Of a stretch of 9,744 nt of DNA, positions 1-4,854 are shown one piece after another. The first letter of the stretch is position 1, and each line of letters opens with the position of its first letter. Where the stretch lies: contig JAITTM010000084.1 of NCBI GenBank assembly GCA_031286975.1, forward strand, positions 1 to 9,744, in the 5' to 3' direction. A program made the position numbers and the translations under genes. The notes under the pieces are model-generated. The model did not search any database. It saw only the letters and a list, made by a program, of their open reading frames with translations, and had not been told where the DNA came from. Source of the DNA: Coriobacteriales bacterium (GTDB lineage: Bacteria; Actinomycetota; Coriobacteriia; Coriobacteriales; UBA8131).

Positions 1-203
1 TCAAAACCGAAGAGCTCGGTTCCGCTGGGGTTCTCGACGACCTGAGCCGAGGGGTAGGTCTGGGCATATGCTGGATCCCCTGCACTTACCGCTGCAGCAG
101 AGATACCGCTGCCGGGGCCCGTGGTGCTCGTGCAGGCGGAGAAGGAAACCGCCAGCGCGAGCAGTAAAACGATTGCAAGTGCGCGTAAAGCGTTGTTCTT
201 CAT
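1..203 (-). CDS. Putative secreted lipoprotein, N-terminal fragment (continues past left edge)
   Basis: Reading leftward from an ATG at 203, an open frame runs 67 codons to the window edge without a stop. The N-terminus MKNNALRALAIVLLLALAVS has a basic start and a long hydrophobic stretch, followed by FSAC, a slightly atypical lipobox (Phe at -3). Cleavage would leave Cys24 as the lipidated residue. The mature part begins Ser/Thr/Gly/Ala-rich, a usual linker, so the product should be exported and tethered to the outer face of the membrane. A strong Shine-Dalgarno AAGGGAG (212-218) lies 8 nt before the ATG and fixes the start. The gene is divergent from the membrane-bound LuxR regulator and shares its upstream region, so it is a plausible target of it. 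The functional domain is outside the window. A redox or binding lipoprotein is possible, but no function can be assigned. Confidence 0.75.
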   Translation of the reverse strand, partial: MKNNALRALAIVLLLALAVSFSACTSTTGPGSGISAAAVSAGDPAYAQTYPSAQVVENPSGTELFGF

Positions 204-230
204 GGTTACATCTCCCTTAGGTTGTCTTTT

Positions 231-253
231 GCCGGATTCTCCGGCTGTTTTTT
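231..253 (+). terminator. Hairpin with T-tract (terminator-like, reading right)
   Basis: GCCGGA-TTC-TCCGGC (231-245) is a perfect 6-bp GC-rich stem with a 3-nt loop. On the plus strand it is followed at once by TGTTTTTT (246-253), the form of a small intrinsic terminator for rightward transcription. No plus-strand gene ends here, so it could stop antisense transcripts emerging from the lipoprotein gene. Read on the minus strand it is a hairpin in the lipoprotein mRNA leader, 28 nt upstream of the start codon. Confidence 0.4.
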
Positions 254-302
254 GCTGTACGACAAATGACGGTTATCCCCTTGTCCCTCCCTTCTCCCTC
301 AC

Positions 303-414
303 GTGGCAGACATCGCTACCGCATGACGATCCCGTGTGGCAGGCCGATGGCAAGCCCTTCTCTCATGCGTGGCAGACATCGCTGCCGCAGCCATACACAT
401 CCTGATGGTGGCAG
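303..414. repeat. Four GTGGCAG boxes with about 33-bp phasing
   Basis: GTGGCAG occurs at 303-309, 336-342, 369-375 and 408-414, giving start-to-start intervals of 33, 33 and 39 bp. The first and third copies extend into longer near-identical elements (GTGGCAGACATCGCTACC and GTGGCAGACATCGCTGCC). The third is a perfect dyad, GGCAG-N6-CTGCC; the first has one mismatch. The regular spacing near three helical turns in a divergent promoter region suggests a cooperative binding site for a regulator, possibly the adjacent LuxR protein. The binding partner is inference. Confidence 0.5.
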
Positions 415-624
415 GCGATGCAGAGCTTTGGCGCGTCCATGGCCTCATGACTTGCTCCTCAAACAGACGTATCAATCTAGGGGGAGAATGACGGACAAAG
501 AACGGCTTATTGTCGCGCTCAACACCAGCTTTGATAACTGTCCAAAACCGATGGGTTTCTCCGCGCCTGCTTGGGGGGTACCTGTCCAAAGCAGATAGGT
601 TCTGTGCTGCCCGTCCATACCATC

Positions 625-633
625 TGCTACAAT
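625..633 (+). promoter_or_regulatory. Extended -10 promoter of the LuxR-type gene
   Basis: TGCTACAAT matches the extended -10 consensus TGnTATAAT with one substitution. No good -35 hexamer lies 16-18 bp upstream, as is common for extended -10 promoters. Transcription would start near 640 and give a leader of roughly 23 nt ending in the AAGGAGG ribosome site. This argues strongly against translation starting at the upstream in-frame ATG at 510. Confidence 0.5.
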
Positions 634-651
634 GGGCGTTCCAGAGACGAC

Positions 652-658
652 AAGGAGG
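652..658 (+). promoter_or_regulatory. Ribosome binding site deciding the LuxR-type start
   Basis: AAGGAGG sits 4 nt before the GTG at 663 and 16 nt before the in-frame ATG at 675. Spacing of 4 nt is short but recurs at the amidohydrolase gene (AAGGAG then 4 nt), so GTG 663 is preferred. Confidence 0.6.
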
Positions 659-662
659 AATC

Positions 663-2165
663 GTGGGCATCCACATGGAGAGGGCTCTTGAGGGGAGCAG
701 GCCTCTGCGAATCGTGGGAGTAGGCCTGTTCATAGCATCCTTGAGGGTCAGCGCCCTTGTGCGCGGCGGCACGACCGCCAACCTGCAAGGCCAGCCCTAT
801 CTGGTTGCGGGATCCTTTGTCTTGGGCATGCTGGCGCTGATTCTTGCCTGGCGGCTCTTTGGTTGGGTTATCGAAGAAAAACAGGCGCTTGTGGCGGGTA
901 TCCTCGGGTCGGCGGGTCTCGTTTTGTCTCATCTGATCGAGGAACTACTGTTGCCCGGCCTGGTTCTCAGCAACGTGGCATTCGCTGCTCTTACCCTGTT
1001 CTTCGGGCTTGTCGTTGCATCGTTGCGCTCGCCTCGCGACCTGCTACTCTCCCTCGTTGTTGCACTGGTGGTAACCGTTGTTGCGGTAGGGACAATCCAG
1101 CTGGTGCTTCCCGACACCTCCTATCTTGCAGTGGCACTGCTGCCGCTTCTCACGAGCGTATTTCTTGCCAGCGGCGGCGCTCCGCTACGCGCGCTCTTGC
1201 ACGAGGACGGGCACAGACGCAAAACCGGGCGGGGGCTGAGCTCCAGGCCAGCACGCAGAAAGGAACCCCTCATTGCGCTTGTAGCCGCTTCGGTAGGCTA
1301 TATCCTCTGCTCGCTTCTCAGCGGCATCACAGAAAAACAACTCTCACTTTCATCCTCAACAACACTGCTCATGTATGTCCTGTCAGTAGCACTCGTCGTC
1401 TTGTTTCTGCTGCTGTTCAAAAGGGCGCTTCGCCCTGCCCAAGCAACCGGACAACCGGACAGGCAAAGAGTACCCCCGCCCCCCGAAAATGAGAGCCTGG
1501 CTGCCGTTGCGCGCAACGGCAAGGTGTTGGGAGGTCTCTGGCCGTTCTTTGTCACCCTGCTCGTGTTTAGCCTACTTTGCTTCTCTTCGGTCTTCTCCAT
1601 CGGAGAAGATCTGTCCTACGCCATAGCGTTTGCCTGTCTCAACACCTTCTACTTTGGGTTCTTGATTCTTGGTCCGGTGCTCATACGTATCTGTAGCCTC
1701 AGTTTTGTGCCTGCCTACGGCATCTTCTCAATCGCCTGCTATGGCTTCTTTTGGAGGAATATGGGCGGGTATCTTGTCGCTCAGGAGATGACGGCCTTAT
1801 CCGCCCAGAGTATCGGTAGCGTCACGGTTCTCTTCTTGCTTGCCTGCTCGATAGTGGTGGTCAGCGTGTATATCCGCCGCCTGGCGGTCTTTGTGGACGA
1901 GACGCAGAAAGACGACGCGAGAAGAAAGTCGGAGCGGCTCTCCGAGCAGGACAGCCTGGATGCCCTGGCGCTCGCGCACGGGATCACCGCGCGCGAACAG
2001 GAGGTCTGTGGCCTTTTGCTCAAGGGCTATTCGGCCTCGAAAATCGCCGCCAGACTGTTTGTGAGTGAGAGCACGGTGCGATTCCATCTGCGGAACAGCT
2101 ATCGCAAGTTGGGCATCCATTCAAAGCAGGAGTTGCTCGATCTTATCGGCACACAAAGGAGCTGA
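663..2165 (+). CDS. Membrane-bound LuxR-family transcriptional regulator
   Basis: The product is 500 aa. Residues 1 to about 400 are strongly hydrophobic with roughly twelve predicted membrane-spanning segments. A charged Arg-rich loop splits them near the middle (RRKTGRGLSSRPARRKE), followed by a Pro-rich loop (PPPPE). After a charged linker (ETQKDDARRKSERLSE), the last 60 or so residues form a LuxR/GerE helix-turn-helix: GITAREQEVCGLLLKGYSAS, then IAARLFVSESTVRFHLRNSY and RKLGIHSKQELLDLI. The protein is therefore probably an integral membrane sensor that binds DNA from the membrane, with no separate kinase visible. This layout is abundant in Eggerthellaceae and relatives, where such regulators often lie next to the genes they control. 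The divergent lipoprotein gene is the obvious candidate target. Start chosen at GTG from the AAGGAGG site and the promoter just upstream; ATG 675 is an alternative. The inducing signal is unknown. Confidence 0.85.
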   Translation: MGIHMERALEGSRPLRIVGVGLFIASLRVSALVRGGTTANLQGQPYLVAGSFVLGMLALILAWRLFGWVIEEKQALVAGILGSAGLVLSHLIEELLLPGLVLSNVAFAALTLFFGLVVASLRSPRDLLLSLVVALVVTVVAVGTIQLVLPDTSYLAVALLPLLTSVFLASGGAPLRALLHEDGHRRKTGRGLSSRPARRKEPLIALVAASVGYILCSLLSGITEKQLSLSSSTTLLMYVLSVALVVLFLLLFKRALRPAQATGQPDRQRVPPPPENESLAAVARNGKVLGGLWPFFVTLLVFSLLCFSSVFSIGEDLSYAIAFACLNTFYFGFLILGPVLIRICSLSFVPAYGIFSIACYGFFWRNMGGYLVAQEMTALSAQSIGSVTVLFLLACSIVVVSVYIRRLAVFVDETQKDDARRKSERLSEQDSLDALALAHGITAREQEVCGLLLKGYSASKIAARLFVSESTVRFHLRNSYRKLGIHSKQELLDLIGTQRS

Positions 2166-2395
2166 TGGCTCCGGGGTATCTGCCGCGCACGGTGCCGGGG
2201 TATCTGCCGCGCACGGTGCCGGGTATCTGCCGCGCACGGTGCCCCGTGCTTCTCATCCGCACCCTGTGCTCAACGCTGCTTCTCCGCTTCGAGCTCGATT
2301 ACCAGCTCATCGGCATAGGCAACCACCGCTTTGGGGTAGTCAAAATGCGAGAGCAGTTTTATGGCGTTCTTCGACTGCGACGGCCCCTCTTTTAG
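2155..2395 (+). CDS. Possible small ORF translationally coupled to the LuxR-type gene (doubtful)
   Basis: AAAGGAG (2155-2161) is followed by CTG and then ATG at 2165-2167, which overlaps the regulator's TGA stop by one base (TGATG, a classic re-initiation arrangement). The frame (2165-2395) encodes 76 aa. Its N-terminus is built from the 24-bp DNA repeats: two copies of the octapeptide PGYLPRTV, then PGICRARC where the third unit is one base short and shifts frame. From 2270 onward it is antisense to the 3' end of the MutS-like gene, and its composition there (Arg/Leu-rich) looks like shadow coding. No family is recognised. The start signals are good, but the body looks non-genic, so confidence is low. 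Confidence 0.15.
2171..2241. repeat. Tandem direct repeat, three 24/24/23-bp units
   Basis: Three head-to-tail units begin CCGGGGTATCTGCC and end GCGCACGGTG, at 2171-2194, 2195-2218 and 2219-2241. The first two are identical; the third lacks one G. Each contains the short dyad GCACGGTGC. They fill most of the 104-bp gap between the convergent LuxR-type and MutS-like genes. They may act in transcript ending or simply be a slippage-generated minisatellite. Confidence 0.85.
2234..2249. terminator. Hairpin between convergent genes (weak terminator candidate)
   Basis: GCACGG-TGCC-CCGTGC is a perfect 6-bp stem with a 4-nt loop at the end of the tandem repeat array, between two convergent genes. 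On the plus strand it is followed by TTCTC rather than a run of T, and on the minus strand there is no T-tract. Its position fits a bidirectional terminator, but the sequence supports only a stable hairpin. Confidence 0.3.
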
Positions 2396-3913
2396 TTGGT
2401 AATCAAACAACATCCCTGCGTCGGTGATCTGCTCGCTAAAATGCCTGTTCAGGTATTCCGCGCTCAGCATCTCCGTCAGCTCAAGGTCATGCGTTGCCGC
2501 AACGCAGATGCAGGCTTTTTGATGCAAAAAGCGCAGCACCGCCGCCGAGGCAGCTATGCGCTCCGTTGTATTGGTCCCCTTGAGTATCTCGTCGATAAAA
2601 CAGTAGGACTCCAGGTCGTCGATGGCGGCTTGAACGATGCGCTTCATCGACTTTATCTCAACAACAAAGTAGCTCTCGCCGCCTATGATGTTGTCAGAAA
2701 CCCCCATTGAGGTGATGATCGGTGCGCGCTTGAGAGAGAATGACTCGGCACAGCAGGTATTGCAGGTCTGCGCCAAAAGCGCGTTGACCGCGATTGACTT
2801 GATGTAGGTGGATTTGCCCGAGGCGTTAGAGCCCGTCAACAGCAGGTTCTTCTCAACAAGAACGTCGTTGGGCACGGCGGCCTGTACGAGCGGGTGATAC
2901 AATGCCCTGCCTTCCAGTGTAAGCGTTTGGGAGAAGGTCGGCTGCGAATAGTACTCAAGGCTCGCCCTAAAAGATGCCAGACTCAGTGCGGCATCGACCT
3001 CGCCCACCAGAGCAAAGAACTCCTGTAGCTCCTTTTGTCTGTCTGTCAGTAGCTGGATCGACTTGCAGTACTGGATCACCGGTGCCAGTGTCAGCATGCC
3101 AAAAAGCGAGATCAGCGCATCCGCGTCCGAGTTTGGTGTCGCCGCGATCATAAACGATGAGAAGCTCAGCTTTTTGAAGTGAGCCAGGGAGGTTCGCATA
3201 TCCTGGGCGTATTGGGGACAGGAGCCGCTCAGCTCCTTCTCCAATCCCTTGGCGCAGTGGAGCGTCTTGACGAGATAGCTCACATGCTCAAGGCCTTGCT
3301 CGCTCCTGTTTTTGGCAATGGCGAACGTGATGATGTTCGCCAAGAGTGTCAGCGCCAGCACAACGATTCCCAGACTGCTGTTCACGAACAGCAACGCAAC
3401 GCCCAGCAGCGGCAGCAGTGCTTGGATCAGGTAGCGCTTGTAGCTCCCAAGCGACAGGATATGGGGCGCGAACATCAGTATCCAAAGGCCGTTGAAGCGA
3501 TTCTTTCCCAGCCTGTTGAGCACAAGCTGGATCTTCAGCCGCAGCTCCCTTTTTTCAAGGCACGCAACCAGGTTCTCCCGTTGAGACAGGATCTCAGCGT
3601 TGGCAGGCCTGTGGAGCAGCGCGAAAAGATACTCCTCGCCAACCGAGGAGAGGCAGCCATTGATCCGACAGAAAACGGCGTCCATATCCAAATCGTTCCA
3701 GGTGGTGCGGTCTATGTACGCTTGATCGGGGTAGCACTCCGAGAAGGCATCCCAGTAATTCCGTATGGACTCGTGCACTGAGGCGTTTTTGGGGATCGCA
3801 CCAAAGAGGGCATCGAGCACCCGTTTTCTTCTTCTTGAGGCAAAGATGCTGATGGGCACGATAAACGCAGCGGCCAACACAACAACAATACCAACAACAA
3901 GAACGTACTCCAT
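2270..3913 (-). CDS. Membrane-anchored MutS-like ATPase
   Basis: The product is 547 aa. The C-terminal third is a MutS-type ABC ATPase: Walker A GSNASGKST (361-369), the conserved TSMGVSDNIIGGESYFVVEI block (401-420), Walker B with FIDE (439-442), the GTNTTER D-loop region (446-452), and His in ATHD (473-476). Upstream, residues 100-340 resemble the helical lever/core region of MutS. The N-terminal mismatch-recognition and connector domains of true MutS are absent. In their place are an N-terminal membrane segment (about 3-23) followed by RRRKR, and a hydrophobic hairpin at about 161-200. It is probably a membrane-associated nucleic-acid-stimulated ATPase of the small MutS-related group, not the canonical repair protein; its substrate is unknown. 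The start is preceded by GGGG 4 nt upstream, a modest ribosome site. It lies downstream of the PAP2 gene with a 157-bp gap and probably has its own promoter. Confidence 0.8.
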   Translation of the reverse strand: MEYVLVVGIVVVLAAAFIVPISIFASRRRKRVLDALFGAIPKNASVHESIRNYWDAFSECYPDQAYIDRTTWNDLDMDAVFCRINGCLSSVGEEYLFALLHRPANAEILSQRENLVACLEKRELRLKIQLVLNRLGKNRFNGLWILMFAPHILSLGSYKRYLIQALLPLLGVALLFVNSSLGIVVLALTLLANIITFAIAKNRSEQGLEHVSYLVKTLHCAKGLEKELSGSCPQYAQDMRTSLAHFKKLSFSSFMIAATPNSDADALISLFGMLTLAPVIQYCKSIQLLTDRQKELQEFFALVGEVDAALSLASFRASLEYYSQPTFSQTLTLEGRALYHPLVQAAVPNDVLVEKNLLLTGSNASGKSTYIKSIAVNALLAQTCNTCCAESFSLKRAPIITSMGVSDNIIGGESYFVVEIKSMKRIVQAAIDDLESYCFIDEILKGTNTTERIAASAAVLRFLHQKACICVAATHDLELTEMLSAEYLNRHFSEQITDAGMLFDYQLKEGPSQSKNAIKLLSHFDYPKAVVAYADELVIELEAEKQR

Positions 3914-3972
3914 TGATCCCCAATCTCAGGCTCCGTGTGTTCGCCAGACAACGTGAAGAAGCATATCTGAAC

Positions 3973-3978
3973 ATTGTA
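3973..3978 (-). promoter_or_regulatory. Candidate -10 box for the MutS-like gene
   Basis: On the minus strand the sequence reads GGCTACAATG, with TACAAT at 3978-3973. Transcription would begin near 3966, leaving a leader of about 52 nt before the ATG at 3913. The -35 position (about 3996-4001) is not recognisable but is covered by a perfect dyad (CGCAG-CCCG-CTGCG, 3994-4007 on the plus strand), which could be an operator. GCTACAATG is shared exactly with the LuxR-type promoter. Confidence 0.35.
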
Positions 3979-4002
3979 GCCTACTCGGTTGCGCGCAGCC
4001 CG

Positions 4003-4054
4003 CTGCGTTGCCCCCGCGTTGCCTGCCGCACAACCTGCTGCGTTGCCTGCCGCA
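4003..4054. repeat. Short direct repeats upstream of the MutS-like gene
   Basis: GCGTTGCCTGCCGCA occurs at 4016-4030 and 4040-4054, exactly 24 bp apart. A partial copy, CTGCGTTGCC, lies at 4003-4012 and matches 4038-4047. The array occupies the gap between the PAP2 stop codon and the candidate promoter of the MutS-like gene. Its function is unknown: a binding array, transcript-end structure or slippage repeat are all possible. Confidence 0.6.
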
Positions 4055-4070
4055 TTCCATCGCGGCTCCT

Positions 4071-4721
4071 TTAGCGTTCGCGCCCCTTATGCGACACCGC
4101 TGCTCGCCTCTCAATCGCATCCACCACGCCCAAGCTCAGCAGGCACAGAGCAAGCCCCATGGCGTATCCGGCCATGATGTCGGAGGGGTTGTGCACGCCC
4201 AAATACACGCGACTGAGCCCAACAGCCAAAACGAAAAGTAGCGCCAGGATCGATACAAGCGTTTTGAGGGCTACCCCATGGCGCCCTTTTGGGAGATACC
4301 GCATGAACAGAAGAACAGCTATGCCGATAAAGGCAGCCGCACTCATGGCGTGACCGCTCGGAAAACTGAACCCTGGCTCGATGATCAGGCGATGTGCCTC
4401 CGGCCTTGGAACGGCAAAGAGCAGCTTGAGCGCCCAATTGAGCGCTCCTGCGGCCGCCAGTGTAGCGGCAATAGGAAGCCCTAGCTTGAAGCGCAGTCTT
4501 GGAATCGCCAGGAGCACGAGGGTGATGGGCACATACACAAACCACGCGCCGGCGTTGGTGATGACGAGCAGAATAGCGGTCAAGGCTGGCGTTTCTCCTG
4601 CATGCACAGCAGCGGAGACGGTCTTGTCAAATGGGGCGAGTTGCCCTGTGGTCGTAACGATTGCCAGCGCGATAAACGCAAGCAGCGCTATGCTTGTGCC
4701 AAGCAGTATCCGTTTGGACAT
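4071..4721 (-). CDS. PAP2-family membrane phosphatase, BcrC-like candidate
   Basis: The product is 216 aa with about five to six membrane segments. All three signature motifs of the PAP2/acid phosphatase family are intact: K-x6-RP (K99 to RP107), PSGH (121-124) and SR-x5-H-x3-D (S170, R171, H177, D181). The two histidines are the expected phosphotransfer residues. Likely substrates are lipid (pyro)phosphates such as undecaprenyl pyrophosphate, handled at the outer face of the membrane. Residue motifs cannot separate this from phosphatidic-acid or PGP phosphatases. It follows the ABC ATPase and permease in the order of bcrABC bacitracin-resistance loci, which favours the undecaprenyl role. Start set at MSKRILLG just before the first membrane segment; GGAG lies 11 nt upstream. 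The frame is open further up to an ATG at 4832, but that ATG sits inside a perfect TATAAT, so the extension is leader RNA. Confidence 0.85.
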   Translation of the reverse strand: MSKRILLGTSIALLAFIALAIVTTTGQLAPFDKTVSAAVHAGETPALTAILLVITNAGAWFVYVPITLVLLAIPRLRFKLGLPIAATLAAAGALNWALKLLFAVPRPEAHRLIIEPGFSFPSGHAMSAAAFIGIAVLLFMRYLPKGRHGVALKTLVSILALLFVLAVGLSRVYLGVHNPSDIMAGYAMGLALCLLSLGVVDAIERRAAVSHKGRER

Positions 4722-4746
4722 ATCCCGACTTTCTCCGTCACGTTGC

Positions 4747-4803
4747 TCTGCCGCTGGCAAGACCCCGTCGCAAGCGGCAGAACGCATGACCCCAGCGACA
4801 GAA
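4747..4803 (-). promoter_or_regulatory. Leader structure of the PAP2 gene: two competing arms
   Basis: On the minus strand the leader contains TTCTGTCGCT (4803-4794), then TTCTGCCGCT (4782-4773) exactly 21 bp on, then AGCGGCAGA (4755-4747). The second and third form a perfect 9-bp inverted repeat with a 17-nt loop. The first can pair with the same 3' arm with one G-U wobble. Two mutually exclusive stems are thus possible about 25 nt before the start codon. A DNA operator made of direct repeats two turns apart is the alternative reading. Confidence 0.45.
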
Positions 4804-4830
4804 GCACAGCGAGCCGCCTTCCTGGCCTCC

Positions 4831-4836
4831 ATTATA
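4831..4836 (-). promoter_or_regulatory. Candidate -10 box (TATAAT) for the PAP2 gene
   Basis: A perfect TATAAT lies on the minus strand at 4836-4831, about 20 bp past the permease stop codon. No convincing -35 hexamer is visible 17-18 bp upstream. Transcription would start near 4824 and give a leader of about 103 nt. The PAP2 gene may therefore be transcribed on its own as well as by read-through from the ABC transporter genes. Confidence 0.45.
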
Positions 4837-4854
4837 ACGCAGCGTACCTGTGTG

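Larger units (their letters stand above)
204..662. promoter_or_regulatory. Divergent intergenic region, lipoprotein gene / luxR-type gene
   Basis: This 459-bp spacer between two divergently transcribed genes contains no convincing gene. From left to right it holds the lipoprotein Shine-Dalgarno, a perfect 6-bp hairpin with a T-tract (231-253), and a polypyrimidine stretch near 279-300. Next come four GTGGCAG heptamers (303-414), two copies of CTGTCCAAA (538-546 and 582-590), and an extended -10 promoter reading right (625-633). A 36-codon frame at 488-598 starts directly after a GGGGGAG stretch with only 1 nt of spacing; I do not call it a gene. I could not find a convincing -35/-10 pair for the lipoprotein gene. 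Confidence 0.6.

Noticed and set aside
303..414. CRISPR array
   Set aside because: The repeats are only 7-18 bp, the intervals are too short and uneven in sequence similarity, and no cas genes are nearby.
488..598. 36-codon frame starting MTDKERLIV in the divergent spacer
   Set aside because: The composition looks protein-like, but the GGGGGAG stretch is only 1 nt from the ATG and no family is recognised; too short to support.
510..662. Longer start for the LuxR-type regulator (ATG 510)
   Set aside because: The added 51 residues are not membrane-like, there is no ribosome site, and the stretch contains the extended -10 promoter and AAGGAGG used by GTG 663.
299..781. 160-codon minus-strand frame across the divergent spacer
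   Set aside because: It crosses the regulator's promoter and 5' coding region, is Arg/Pro-rich, and has no good start signal.
3179..3781. 200-codon plus-strand frame antisense to the MutS-like gene
   Set aside because: Gln/Arg-rich shadow frame; the minus strand carries the MutS-type protein throughout.
3868..3906. AAC-rich trinucleotide tract
   Set aside because: Explained by Val codons (GTT) in the N-terminal membrane segment of the MutS-like protein.
4775..4780. GCGGCAG as a window-wide regulatory motif
   Set aside because: The heptamer recurs in several spacers but also many times inside coding regions, where it fits codon usage; only the local tandem arrangements are worth keeping.
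4722..4832. Longer start for the PAP2 phosphatase (ATG 4832)
   Set aside because: The ATG lies within a perfect TATAAT, and the extra 37 residues are polar and low-complexity, ahead of the natural start before the first membrane helix.
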